Shown here piece by piece: positions 48,401 to 61,400 of a stretch of DNA of 64,000 nt. The notes below the pieces were generated by a model. That model did no database searches. It was not told the origin of the DNA and saw only the letters and a program-made list of their open reading frames with translations. The position numbers were made by a program, and so were the translations under genes. The stretch lies in contig NC_066581.1 of NCBI RefSeq assembly GCF_024323335.1, positions 459,503,197 to 459,567,196 on the forward strand, in the 5' to 3' direction. Source of the stretch: Lathyrus oleraceus. Its lineage: Eukaryota > Streptophyta > Magnoliopsida > Fabales > Fabaceae. The first letter of the stretch is position 1. Each line of letters begins with the position of its first letter.

Positions 48401-48929
48401 GAAGATTGTGCAGAAGATGGTCGTTACGTACAGGGATTGGCATGAGATGTTGCCTTTCGCTTTGCATGGGTACCGTACCTCAGTACGTACGTCGACCGGG
48501 GCGACCCCTTACTCCCTTGTGTATGGTATGGAAGCTGTTCTACCTGTTGAAGTGGAGATTCCTTCTCTGAGAGTTTTGTTGGATGTCAAGCTGGACGAAG
48601 CTGAGTGGATTCGAACAAGGTTTAACGAGTTGAGCCTTATCGAAGAAAGACGGTTAGCAGCTGTATGCCATGGACAGTTGTATCAGAGAAGGATGAAGCG
48701 AGCCTTTGATCAGAAAGTGCGTCCTCGAAGCTATCAGGTCGGTGATTTAGTTTTGAAGAGGATCCTCCCTCCCGGTACAGATAACAGGGGCAAGTGGACT
48801 CCTAATTACGAAGGTCCGTATGTTGTGAAGAAGGTTTTCTCTGGTGGAGCCTTGATGCTTACAACTATGGATGGTGAAGATTTTCCGTCTCCTGTCAACT
48901 CAGATGTAGTCAAAAAATACTTCGCATAA
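45452..48929 (+). CDS. pol: pol of element B: RT, RNase H, second RNase H, integrase
   Basis: About 1158 codons follow the acceptor and end KKYFA-TAA. Numbering from the first full codon, RT shows KVRMCVDYRDLN and catalytic YVDD at 276-279. The gypsy RNase H region includes YYLSKKFTDCETRYS. A second, archaeal-type RNase H has Asp587 (MFDGAVN), the NNEAEYEAC Glu and FGDSALVVNQ, a hallmark of the Tat lineage. Integrase has an HHCC finger from about 807 (VHEGSFGTH...CHKC) and DD35E residues Asp879, Asp940 and Glu976. It ends with a C-terminal GPYVV module. All catalytic residues are intact. The open frame extends upstream to an ATG at 45396 inside the intron, but conserved sequence begins after the acceptor. 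Translation is presumably as a Gag-Pro-Pol fusion from spliced RNA. Confidence 0.95.
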
Positions 48930-48938
48930 ATTGACCCG

Positions 48939-48943
48939 CTGGA

Positions 48944-48978
<35 letters not shown>

Positions 48979-49151
48979 TCCAGGCAAAAATGGGCATCCC
49001 GACGAACCAAAAAAAAAACAGAAATAAAGGTTCGGGCAAAAATTAGGGATAAAAATAAAAAATGTGTACGCCCGGTAAGTCGAAAACCCGCGAGGGCGGC
49101 TTAGGCAAAAATGGGTATCCCGGTGGATTGAAAACCCGAAAGGGCGATCCA
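48939..49151 (+). repeat. four serial hairpins after the pol stop codon
   Basis: The arm pairs are CTGGAC (48939)/GTCCAG (48978), CGAACC (49003)/GGTTCG (49029), TAAGTCG (49076)/CGGCTTA (49097) and TGGATTG (49124)/CGATCCA (49145). Each is followed by GGCAAAAAT or GGGCAAAAAT, so the module is a hairpin plus constant linker with different arms each time. The first two loops are A-rich. Loops three and four contain GAAAACCCG and GGGCG. Confidence 0.7.
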
Positions 49152-50267
49152 GGCAAAAATTAGGGATTAAAGCGAAGACTACAGTCTGAGTTATCTGTAC
49201 TTCATCAAGCTTTGTCGTCTGCCATCTCGAAAGATGTGATCTGTCCAGTCATTCTTCTCAGAAAGCAAGGAGTTGGGAGGAAAACTGATGATCTGTGAGT
49301 TATAACAGAATTGGGAAATAGTGGATGCCGTGTTCACATTGCCATTAGGATGGATTTTTTCTTTTGTGCGCAATTACCTCTTTCTAGGAATTGCTTCCCG
49401 ATGTATTTGCCTCTTCAGGCACATTTTCAATCAATAAAAATCGTTATTCAGATAAATAGCTTTTCTGTTTTTGTTTTTACTGTTTTGTTTGCAAAAATGT
49501 CCGAATTTTTGATAAGCATTGCATATAAGAACATGAAGGCTACACAACAATGTGCAGAATGATAAAACATTTGAAAATCATTTTGAATGTTGAGGACACT
49601 TGAGCGTATCTTGTCCATGTATCCCCTGGGGGCATTTTGTTGTGACTGTTTTTCAGGTTGGCATCTGTGAGGACGTTTCCTCAGCAAATATTTTCCCAAG
49701 CAAGTTTGGAGGCTATCAGAGCTATGTTCCCCTGCAGAGACGTCTGTGGATAGTGCCTTCTGTTCCCCAGCAGATCTAAAGAATTGCCTATCCCCAGCAG
49801 GCCTGTATTTGCCGAGTGAGGCAGGTTCATTGAAGTTATCTCCAGCGTTTATCCTACCTGTGGACTGAAGGATATCCCCAGCGGAGTTTACCTTTTCCCA
49901 GCAGCAGTGCTTTTCTTCAACATGAGTGTGAAGTCGTTTTACCATTCCTCAAGCAGAGTTCCCCGCAGAGTAGTTCCCCAAGAGGAGTCTCCCCACAGAG
50001 TCAGAGTATCTGATCATTTCGGCTCCCTAGCCAGGGTTCATTTGCATTTTGCATGTAGTAATCATTGCATCCTCAAAAATCGCGTAGCATTCCCATTCAT
50101 AAATGGAGCATTACGCCATGGAAAAATCAAACATATGCATTCATGAGTTAACTTCACCAGACCGTATCCCCGGCAGAGGCGGATCATTTCGTTCAACATC
50201 AACACAACGAGTCTGCTACAGTTGTTCTTGACAGCAAGTGGTCAACCTTGCCCTGACATATCTAAGA

Positions 50268-51425
50268 TGTCGTTCTTGTGACACCAGTAAGTGTCATGCC
50301 AACACCCACGTGTGTCATCATTGTTTGGTGTCGGTAAACACCATTGTTTCGGTGTCTGTAAACATTGAGTATTTTCTCCAGTCATCAGTAAATGTCTGGT
50401 CATCATTTTGGGTGTCGGTAAACACCATTGTTTCGGTGTCTGTAAACATCATCTTTCGATGTCTGTGAAACGTCGAGTATTCCCATTCATCAGTAAATGT
50501 CTGGTCATCATTTTTTGGTGTCGGTAAACGCCATTGTTTCGGTGTCGGTAAACATCGAGTCTCGCCCAGTCATCGGTAAATGTCTGGTCATTTTTTTGAT
50601 GTCAGTAAACATCATCTTTCGATGTCGGTCAACATCGAGTCTTTTCCTCAGTCATCGGTAAATGTCTGATAATCCCCAGCTAGAAATCCCCAGTAGAGTC
50701 GTCTGTAAATGTCCTATCTGGTTTCCAGTTGCGAATATTTATTTGTATCTCCCCAATAAATTTCTCATTCCCAGTCATCGGTAAATGTCTGGTCATTTCT
50801 TTTGATGTCGGTAAACATCATCTTTCGATGTCGGTAAACATCGTGTCCCACCCCAGTCATCGGTAAATGTCTGGTCATTCTTTTGATGTCGGTAAACATC
50901 ATCTTTCGATGTCGGTAAACATCGAGTCTCATCCCAGTCATCGGTAAATGTCTGGTCAATAAAATCAAAGTCCCCAGAAGTCGTCGGTAAACGTCTTGTC
51001 TGGTATTCCACAAAGATTTTGTCCCTCCCCAAGTGGAGATGCCATCGGTAAATGGCCCAGTTTGCTTCGATATCGGTAAATATCGGACCCCCAGTTGCAG
51101 TAGCCATCGGTAAATGGCCAAGTTGAAGTTGACATCGGTAAATGTTAAGTTTCTTTGAAGCCACCATCGGTAAATGGTCTTGCTTCCTTTCTACATCAAA
51201 ATCTGTTTCCCAGCAGCCATCGGTAAATGGTCTGGCTGAAGTTGATATCGGTAAATATCAAGTTCTAACCATCGGTAAATGGTTTTGCTTTTCAGAAGTT
51301 TGTTTTCCCCAGCCGCCATCGGTAAATGGTCTTGCTGAAGTTGATATCGGTAAATATCAAGTTTCTAACCATCGGTAAATGGTTTTGCTTTTCTGAAGCT
51401 GTCATGCAGTTTGTCATCGGTAAAT
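50268..51425 (+). repeat. tract of about thirty CGGTAA-loop hairpins
   Basis: Short inverted repeats share the loop CGGTAA (variants CAGTAA, CTGTAA, CGGTCA), while the arms differ and stay complementary. Arm pairs are GATGT/ACATC, GGTGT/ACACC, GCCAT/ATGGC, GTCAT/ATGAC, GACAC/GTGTC, TTGATAT/ATATCAA and AACCAT/ATGGTT. A higher-order unit of about 75-100 bp (CCAGTCAT...ATGTCTGG followed by GATGT...ACATC hairpins) repeats several times between 50560 and 50960. The same tract is in element A at about 3060-3735. Confidence 0.85.
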
Positions 51426-51547
51426 GACGTGGTTCCTTTGTATTATATCCAGTCTGTGCAAATTCTACGGTCCTTTGGTATTCAATCCCTGTTTACCCTG
51501 AAAGTCTGACAGCCGTTGCTCTCATCCATTCGGGTTCCCAGCTGATT

Positions 51548-51560
51548 GAATAGGGGCAGC
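51548..51560 (+). other. polypurine tract of element B
   Basis: GAATAGGGGCAGC directly abuts the 3' LTR start TGTAGCACC. It is identical to the PPT of element A. Confidence 0.9.
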
Positions 51561-54500
51561 TGTAGCACCTCAAATTTGCACCTATCATTATACATACAAT
51601 TTCATATTAGGTCATAGCATATCATGATCCATTGCATAGCATTTGCATTGTCCCTCAGTTGCCTCAAGAGCAAGCAATCAAGAATTAGGTCAAACTAATC
51701 TCCTGATCAGTCAACCAAGCAAGCAAAAGAATTTCTCATTGAATCAAGGCCTTGGGGTTTGCCCAACAAGTTCACATGGTTTGGAGGTCTATTTGAAGTA
51801 TTTTGGTCAAGGGTTGAGGGCTCAGAGGTCATCAGTTCATACACAGACAGTCAAAAACCCTAAAAAAGTCAACTGTCAGTCAAAGCAGTGGATGGTGGTC
51901 ATTCTTGTGGAATTTGGGCATCATGGTTAATAATCAAGAGTTCATACAACTTGGGACATCATTTGAAGTCAAGTTCTCAAGGAATTAGGGTTTGGAAGTC
52001 ATCAGTCAATGCACAATCAGGCAGAAACCCTAAAAGTCAACTGTTGGTCAACTGTCCATTTAATCAGTGATTGGATGATTGGAATTGGTTTGTGAGGGTT
52101 CATTCATGTCCAAATAGTCATCATATATCATGCCAAACACCATCATGGAAGAATTTGAAGCCAGATCATAAATTTCCCAAAACGGAAACTGGGCCTGTGA
52201 CTGAAACTTACCAAAAATGGAAAGTCTTGATCCTCAAACTTACATCATGATACAAGCCTCAAATGAATTTTTGCCCAACATGAAAGTTGAAGATCTTGTT
52301 CTCCCATTTCCAAAAAGTCCTAGAACTCTCAATTCCCATGTGTGGTTGGCAAGTTATGATCGAATCGATTTCAGAAAATCTTGAACTTCAGAAGGCCATA
52401 TCTCTCAAACCGTTTGACCAACTTTGGTGGGGTTTTTTCCTACAAGTCACATTTGATCCCCTCTTTCCAAAAATATAAATTTCATGTGCCAAAACTTCAC
52501 CAATCAAAATGGCATATTTTGACCTTTCTCATTTAAATGAAAGTTTGACCAAGAGTTGACTTTTTGATTTAAACATTTTTTCAACATTTGGCCAATTGGA
52601 ACAGCTCATAAATGTCATTTAGAATGTGTTTGCAAAGTCAAAATATGCAGTACATGAAGCCATTGCTTGGTTGCTTGGAATTTGCAAAAAAGGACACTTT
52701 CATCATACTAAACCATGCTACTTCATGCCTTGCCTTGTACCTCAAAAGGACAACAATTATGCAGCATTTCCTCTGTCAATTAAGCACATCTTAGCAGCCT
52801 AAAACCTTAGAAAAGGAACCATGCTTGCTTACTTGAATTTTGGAAGAAAAGTACAAAGCAACCACACCCTCCATGCCTTACCTTGTACTGCCCCATAGCA
52901 GAATTTTGGACAGCACCATTTTCTGTTAATTGAGAACATGACAGCAATAGTAACCAACAGAAGGGATTTCACTCAGTTGGCATTTGGCATTTTTGAAACC
53001 TACTGTCAGAGCTCACAAAAGACAAGACCTTGGCTTGGCTTGTCACAAGAAGAAAGCACCATTTCTTTCTGTCGTGCTACACAGTATTTGAAGGCATAGT
53101 CAAACACATTTTGGACAGCACCAAATCTATAGAAAAATCACTCATCCAATAATTCATTCACTTGGCTTTGGTATTTAGAAATTTTCTGTCAAATACCACA
53201 GTAAGAATTGCCCTGCCACCAAAAGGGACACTCAATAGCAGTCTTTATTGGTAATGCATTTTCTGTCCTTTTTGAAAACAGTAACAGCATAGGCAAGCAT
53301 CCCTCCTGCCAAGCCATACCACAAGACCACAAACACCCTTGGCCATTCCTCTAAAAAAGGTCTGTCACAATACTGCAGCAGAAAGAGGACTTTGGCAATG
53401 GCTCAAAACAAAAAAAACACATAGCAGAAAACCAATACATTCTCTCAAAAAATTAACCTAGCTATTGGCTTTGCATCTCAAATTCCCTATCCAACATAAG
53501 AACACCAAAACCCTGCAAGAACCAAGGCTAGCCCTGCAACATGTTTTCGTCATCCATACACAACTCTTCCTGTTATGAAACTAACAGCCACAAGCCATGA
53601 CCAACTGTACTCACCCTTTGCCTTGCACATTGTTCTGCACCATTTCCCTGCCATAACAAAACCCTGCAGCAGCATAATCCAACCTTACTTGGCAACCAAC
53701 AAACCTCATTCATTCCCAACCATCCCACTTGCATTTACCAAAAAAACAAAAACCAACCTTTCACACTCCTCTCCAACTCACCCTGCTATTGGCATTGCCC
53801 TAGTCCTGTCCAAAGACACCAACATAACACTGCAGCAGAAAATTGAATTCATCTTACCCTCACCTTGTTAGTTGGCATTGGAAACTTTCTGTCAGAAAGA
53901 AGACACAAAAAGCACTAAACATTACCTTGTGCCAAAAGCAACCATGACAGTATTTTCATTCATTTTTTCTGTCTTGGACAGGACCAAACATATAGGACAT
54001 CACTCATCCAATAGGTGATTGACCCTACTTTTGCCATTGCCAAAAAAGCTGTCAAGGGAGAAGCGTGGCAAAGGTAAAAGAGCAGACCTTGTACATGTCC
54101 TGCTGTGATTTTTGAATCACAATGGCCTTGCCACAACCAACATAACAAACTAATCCTGCCTTGCCAACCACATCAGTTTTGTCCACCTCAGTTTCTCATT
54201 AACAAACCTTGCCTTTGCCTTACCACCACAAAGCAACCTAGCAGCAAACTGGACTCCTCTTTTTCTGTCAAGACCAAGCATTAATTGTAGCCACATGTGA
54301 CAGCAGAAAAAATTGGTTAACACACTGCACTGCATTCAGGCTGCCTTTGGCATTTCAAAATTTGCTGTCAAGTCCAAAGGAGCCAAACCCTTCCACCCTC
54401 AATTTTCCTGCCATGAACAGCAACAACTAGCCACCTCCAATTGCGGCAAAAAGACTGGCCCTGTTATTGGCATCTCATTCACTCTATCCAAACATCAACT

Positions 54501-57500
54501 AAGCTTGAGGCACACCTGTTTTGAGCCCAAATCATCAAATGACAACTGTATCACCATTGCCCTGCTGATTTGGTGAGTTTTTCGAGTTCCACCATTCCTG
54601 AAACTTTTGCATGCTTTAGTTAGATCACACCATGCTAATCATTTTGAAATTTGAATCACATAAAATGGTTGAGTATGCTGGGAGATTTCTTGATTTGAAA
54701 ACTGATGTATGAATGTATTTGTCTTCGATTCATGATGGTTATTGTGTTTTAAGGAAAACAATGCTTGGATTATTAATGTATGTTGCATGCTGATGAGATT
54801 GGTGTACTCAATTTTTGTTTCTGGGTGAATTTTTTGTGGTCAATGATGATGCTCTGCTGTTTATAAACCCTAGCTCTGCCCAGTTTTCCATGAATCGTGC
54901 TTGAAATTTGTTTGTGTGATGTTGCATGAACCTTGCTGTTTTATTGCCATGTGGTTTGCCATGCTTTTGAATTTCGTTTTGGTGTTGATTGCATGAAGAT
55001 GAATGCATGACCTTACTGTTAAACCCTAACCACATTTTTCCAGAAACAATACATTTAATTGGCTGTTTGTTGTTGTTTTGCTGTAAATTTACTGTTTCAT
55101 TGGAGCCAGCCAATAGAAACATTTCCCTGGTCGCCCCAAAACGGCGCCGTTTTGATTAGTGAAACGCGTATTTACAAATATGCCACCAGGTCAACCGCGT
55201 TTGACTTTCCTCTCATGCTATGCATTCATGTTTCATCCAATTTGTTCATCAACTTCAACCATTCATTTCTAATTCATTTCAACTCCAAAAATTATGGGAT
55301 TTTTTGCATTGTGACCTGTTGGATGTCTAGTTTTTTACCACGATTTTTAATATTTTTTCTGATCATTGGATATTAATTGGCTCTAGGGTTTATGTTATGT
55401 GACAAAAAATGATACATGTTGCCAAAACAATTGTGAAATACTCATGTTGCACCCTTTGGTCCTGATTTTTTTTGTGGAGAAACTAGACACATTCATGGTG
55501 ATTTTGGTATAGAGTTTGCGCATTTATCATTTGTGGTTTGTGAGATATGATTTTTTGAACTAGGGTGTGACAATTTGTGTCACACCATTGATGTCCAACT
55601 TCATGATTTTCATTACCATGCTTCTTGGCCTCTAAATGGATTGAAATTTTGCATGAGCCTACTCTTGTATGTCTAGTTTACATGTGAATTTTCTTGGATT
55701 TATTTGAACAATTTTACATTTGTTTGAGATTTTTCTTCCCTGCCTAGTCAAATGTTGACTTTGTGTGACACATGTTCCCATTTCATTTGTGAAATTCTCA
55801 TACTTTATTAGATGGACATGAAATTTGATATGCGATAACTAGACATCTCAAGCTTGGCATTGGTGTTAATCTCATTCATTTCTCATCTGTTTTCAATTTG
55901 ATATGTTTTTTTGAAGTTGACCCATGCTTGTTGACTTTCTTTGTGCATGCTTGAATTTGGTTTGACTTCATGATTTTCATTGACTGCCTTCCTCTCATCC
56001 AAATGGGATGAAATTTGACATGCTTACCATGCTATGTGTTAGGTTTGATCATGATTTATTTGGTGATTTTTGGAAAATGTTTAGATTGCTTTTGAGTTAA
56101 GTCTTGCTGTTGACTTCTATGAGCTTCTGTTTGTCACATTTTGACCTAATTTGTTCATGAAATGATGATAGTGATTGATATGAATGTGAACCCAATTGGT
56201 TTTGTTTCCTAATGGTTTGAACATGATTTTGGATACTTACCCCTTGCTGTTTGGACTTTCTCATTCATTTTTGACCCTAGGCTTGCCCTAGTGGTCCTGT
56301 TACTCACCTTTGAGCTTGTGTTTTCAGGTTGACCATCAAATGGCCATTAAGACCAATTCTTTTGATTGAGCTTGCTTAAACATCATTGTCTAACTTGTGT
56401 GTTTTGTAGGTGGCTTGGCTCTCATGCCCTAAGCCTTGTGCCTTGCACATCCATGTGCCCCCTAATTGACTGTTGGTGTCTGTTTCTGTTTGTTTTGTTT
56501 GAAGTTGCATACTAACATCTGCTTGACTGTTTCAGGTGCTTTAGTTGCTTAGTTCCTTGTGAACTTTTTGCTTTGCTTTGCTTGTATAAGCAATTTGCAT
56601 TGAGGTATGTCTCTTTGTCTTCATGTAGTCTGGAAGACCTGGCCTGTTACCTGGCCAGGCAACTGTCTGAAGTCCTCCTTAAGAGGCAATGCTTGTGGGT
56701 GTTTAATTTTGTCCTTGCATAGAGTCAACGTCCTCCTAAGTGAAGAGGCAATTGGTGGAAGGTAGGGATATGCAATCTATCCCCCACTATTCAGTGTGTC
56801 ATCTGCTTTGCTCACACCACTGTGTTGATGCATTGCAGATACAAACCCAAGATCTTGTACAATTGTACAGTTGAGTCAGTTTTAATGTGTAGAAGGGTTC
56901 CCACTTTCTGAACCCACACATTCTTGTCTTGAGCTCTCCCAGGCCAGGGATAAGAGCTGTGAGGTCTTATCCTCACTTCATCCTTTCATCTGCTTCACCT
57001 TAGCCCCTCAATGGCAAGGTTAAGAGCAACATTCACCCAGTTCCAGAGGTTTGTTTGTTGAGGTTGATACGACCCCTTGACTAAAACCTAACCCTTGTTT
57101 GAGCCACTTGTTTGTGTATAGCGTGTGCTATCTGTGCTTGTAGGATAGTTTGACTTGCTTCCTGTGCAAGTTAGGATAGTTTGACTTGCTTCCAGTGCAA
57201 GTTAGGATAGTTTGACTTGCTTCCTGTGCAAGTTAGGATAGTTTGACTTGCTTCCTGTGCAAGTTAGGATAGTTTGACTTGCTTCCTGTGCAAGTTAGGA
57301 TAGTTTGACTTGCTTCCTGTGCAAGTTAGGATTAGTTTAGACTTGCTTCCTGTGCAAGTTAGGTTTTGCTTGGCTTGCTTCCTGTGCAAGTTAAGTGTGT
57401 GTGTGGCTTGCTCCCTGTGTGAGCCATACTTAGGATAGGTTGGCCCTTGTGCCATCTAGCTAGAAACCTTAACTTAGGGATGATTTGCATGATAACATCT

Positions 57501-58405
57501 AGGCTCGAGTCGTAGTCTCCCTAGTTGTGTCTCCCTCTGTTATCTGGTTAGGCTAGTCCTTTATCCCTGCGTAGGGGAACTACATCGCCCTGATCTTCAC
57601 ACCAGATGAAGTATGTAGGCAGGAGATTGAGCTGATCTCTCCGGGCGCCCTTTTTCTTTTTTGAGTGTGTTGTCTGACCTTTGCTAGGCTCGAGTCTGTG
57701 ACTCCTTAGCAATTTGTTGTCTGTTTGTCTGAGTGCGTGCTCGACAGTTATAGGCTGAGTCCCTGACTCCCTATCTACCTGTTGTGTGTGTTTAGGTTCG
57801 GATGCCAATGTAAGTCCAGTGATTGGCATTTGGGCTCCATGTTTGCCTCTTTGTGTGTGTTTAGGTTCGGATGCTGACATAAGTCCAGTGATTGGCAGTC
57901 GGGCTCCACGTTTGCCTGTGTCTTGTTTGTTTGAGTGCGTGTCAGCCGAGCTACGAATGCTCTGATTCTTCTCTCGTCCGAGAAGATACGTATGCATAGG
58001 ATGCAACATCCTAGCGAGCATGTGTCGTTTCCCAGTCCGAACTACTTCGACTCTGATGTCTATGCCTGATAGACTAAGTAGGCCCAGGATACGATGTCCT
58101 GCCGAGTCAGTTTCAGTCAGTCTCTTTCCTTTCTTTCAGCCAGTGTGTGTGTGAATATTTGAGCAGTGTTTAGCAACCAATTTCCTTCCTTTTGTGCGTG
58201 GATCCCGTAGAGTACTACGGATGCGTAGGGGTGCTAATACCTTCCCTTCGCATAACCGACTCCCGAACCCATTCTCTTTGGTCGCGAGACCATGTTCTTT
58301 CCTAGGTTTACTCTGAGCGTTTCCTTTCCCTCTTTTGGGATAAATAACGCACGGTGGCGGCTCTGTTGTTCTTCTTTTCCCGCCGGTTTTTCGCGCGATG
58401 CGACA
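51561..58405 (+). repeat. 3' LTR of element B (6845 bp)
   Basis: Near-identical to the 5' LTR. Differences found by eye are substitutions at 53489, 55833, 55930, 57194 and 58005, one extra T in the run near 53965, one C fewer near 58032 and a 33-bp loss near 54391. The 33-bp sequence is present at about 34893-34925 in the 5' LTR. The double hairpin is at 58205-58253 and the PBS-like copy at 58355-58368. The LTR is followed by the target duplication ATATG. Confidence 0.95.
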
Positions 58406-61400
58406 ATATGCATATACATTCATACATCAGATATTTCATTATGCATGCTTTTGCATGTGATTCCTTATTTTCTAATCCTTTACCATGGACACATTATACT
58501 TCCCCATGCAGATTTGATGCTTCTGTCCTCCCTCAATTGTAGAATGTCAGCCCATTAAACAGAAAGAATTTATCCTTCCTCATTACCCACTGAGTTATTT
58601 CCTCGTGGATGATTTTTATTTCAACTTCCTCCCTAGTTGATTATCTGGATGGAACCACTCCCCCTGAGTTATATCCTTACCGGTTTGAGTCTTTGTTTGG
58701 CCGTTTCTTTCTAGCTCTTACCTAGATAGATGCTTTGGTTCCTCGGAAGTCTATTATCCAGTAACTCGTAATATTCTTCTCGATTTGCAAGTACCTTACT
58801 CTTACCCAATACTCGGTAATAGTAATTTACTTCCTCTTACTTTTCCCCAACGGATTCGTTTTACGTTTTCCCAGGTAGTACATCCTTGATATATTCATCC
58901 TAACCGATGATGAATATTCTTCCTTTGAGTCTATCCTTGATATGTTCATCTTAATAGGTGACGGATATTCTCTTTGTGGTTTTCTACCTAGAAAAAAGGT
59001 AGTTGTAATCCCTATTTCATTTTGACATTTTGAAATAATAAAAATCATTTTTTTTAAAAATAAAAGCAATTACTTTTAAAAGCAATCGATTTCATTAAGG
59101 AATATCAACAACAGTCGGAGAACAGGTAAGTATTGAAAGTGCGAGACATTATTGGTCTCCCCCAAGCAGGTTGTTTGATCACTTTTTCCTCCCCAACGAC
59201 AATTCATTTTCTCCAACCAACCTTTGTAATCACCTCCCCAGCTGAGTTGTAGGCACTTATTCTCAACGGTTTGCATAAATCCAGCACCGAAGTTTGATTC
59301 CCTCAGTTTACCAGTAGAGTGCACTCCTGATCCCCGTCAACACTGATTTTTGAGCAGTATTCTTGGTCCTCTGCTAGGTTGTCTCCCGTTCAGTATGGTG
59401 TTGACCTCAAATTCCCTATAGAGTTGATGAATCAGATCCTTAGCAAATATTTTCACCTTCCTCAGCAGGATTTGAGATGATCATAGATGGATAATTTATG
59501 GTCATCCCCAGTTTTTCTCCAGTTGGTGCTTACACCCTGCTCAAATTAGCCGAGTGTTGTGGCGATGATTCAGATTAATGACATTTGTATCCTTTATGAT
59601 TGTTTTGTCAGGATAATCATCCATCATATATGCATATACATTCATACGTCAGATATTTCATTATGCATGATTTTGCATTCGATTCCTTATTTTCTAATCC
59701 TCTACCATGGGCACATTATACTTCCCCATGCAGATTTGATGCGTCTTTCCTCCCTCAATTGTAGAGTGTTAGCCCATTAAACAGAAAGAAGTTATGCTTC
59801 CTCATTACCCACTGTGTTATTTCCTCGTGGATGATTTTTATTTCAGCTTCCTCCCTAGTTGATTATCTGGATGGAACCACTCCTCCTGAGTTATATCCTC
59901 ACCGGTTCGAGTATTTGTTTGACCGTTTCTTTTTTAGCTCTTACCTAGATAGATGCTTTGGTTCCTCGGAAGTCTATTATCCAGTAACTCGTAATATTCT
60001 TCTCGATTTGCAAGTACCTTACTCTTACCCAATACTCGGTAATAGTAATTTACTTCCTCTTACTTTTCCCCAACGGATTCGTTTTACGTCTCCCCAGGTA
60101 GTACATCCTTGATATGTTCATCCTAACCGATGATGAATATTCTTCCTTTGAGTCTATCCTTAATATGTTCATCTTAATAGGTGATGGATATTCTCTTTGT
60201 GGTTTTCTACCTAGAAAAAAGGTAGTTGTAATCCCTATTTCATTTTGACATTTTGAAATAATAAAAGCAATTACTTTTAAAAGCAATCAATTTCATTAAG
60301 GAATATCAACAACAGTCTGAGAACAGGTAAGTATTGAAAGTGCGAGACATTATTCGTCTCCCCCAAGCAGGTTGTTTGATCACTTTTTCCTCCCCAACGA
60401 CCACTCATTTTCTCCATCCAAGCTTTGTAATCACCTCCGCAGCTAAGTTGTAGGCGCTTATTCTCAACGGTTTGCATAAATCCAGCACCGAAGTTTGATT
60501 CCCTCAGTTTACCAATAGAGTTCACTCCTGATCCCCATCAACACTGATTCTTGAGCAGTATTCTTGCTCCTCTGCTAGGTTGTCTCCCGTTTAGTATGGT
60601 GTTGACCTCAAATTCCTTATAGAGTTGATGAATCAGATCCTTAGCAAATATTTTCTTCTTCCTCAGCAGGATTTGAGATGATCATAGATGGATAATTTAT
60701 GTTCATCCCCAGTTTTTCTCCAATTGGTGCTTACACCCTGCCCAAATTAGCCGAGTGTTGTGGCGATGATTCAGATTAATGACATTTGTATCCTTTCTGA
60801 TTGTTTTGTGAGGATAATCATCCATCATATATGCATATACATTCATACATCAGATATTTCATTATGCATGCTTTTGCATGTGATTCCTTATTTTCTAATC
60901 CTTTACCATGGACACATTATACTTCCCCATGCAGATTTGATGCTTCTGTCCTCCCTCAATTGTAGAATGTCAGCCCATTAAACAGAAAGAATTTATCCTT
61001 CCTCATTACCCGCTGAGTTATTTCCTCGTGGATGATTTTTATTTCAACTTCCTCCCTAGTTGATTATCTGGATGGAACCACTCCCCCTGAGTTATATCCT
61101 TACCGGTTTGAGTCTTTGTTTGGCCGTTTCTTTCTAGCTCTTACCTAGATAGATGCTTTGGTTCCTCGGAAGTCTATTATCCAGTAACTCGTAATATTCT
61201 TCTCGATTTGCAAGTACCTTACTCTTACCCAATACTCGGTAATAGTAATTTACTTCCTCTTACTTTTCCCCAACGGATTCGTTTTACGTTTTCCCAGGTA
61301 GTACATCCTTGATATATTCATCCTAACCGATGATGAATATTCTTCCTTTGAGTCTATCCTTGATATGTTCATCTTAATAGGTGACGGATATTCTCTTTGT

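Larger units (their letters stand above)
48930..51547 (+). other. 3' UTR of element B, rich in hairpin repeats
   Basis: Non-coding. A pure run of 31 A lies at 48945-48975. Four successive hairpins with changing arms lie at 48939-49151. An intermediate stretch (about 49170-50260) has CCCCAGCAG/CCCAGCAG words but no gene. The CGGTAA-loop hairpin tract lies at 50268-51425. Ogre 3' UTRs are known to be variable and to carry tandem repeats. Pairing of the arms is read directly here. Confidence 0.8.
32056..58405 (+). mobile_element. complete Ogre retrotransposon B (26,350 bp)
   Basis: All parts expected of an autonomous Tat/Ogre element are present in order. They are a 5' LTR, a tRNA-Arg-type PBS, a leader, ORF1, gag-pro, an in-frame intron, pol (RT, RNase H, second RNase H, integrase), a structured 3' UTR, a PPT, a 3' LTR and a 5-bp target duplication. 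No stop or frameshift was found in the three coding blocks. By hand comparison the two LTRs differ by at least five substitutions plus one 33-bp and two one-base indels, so the insertion is very recent. Removing it restores a satellite monomer of normal length (about 1222 bp). Confidence 0.95.
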
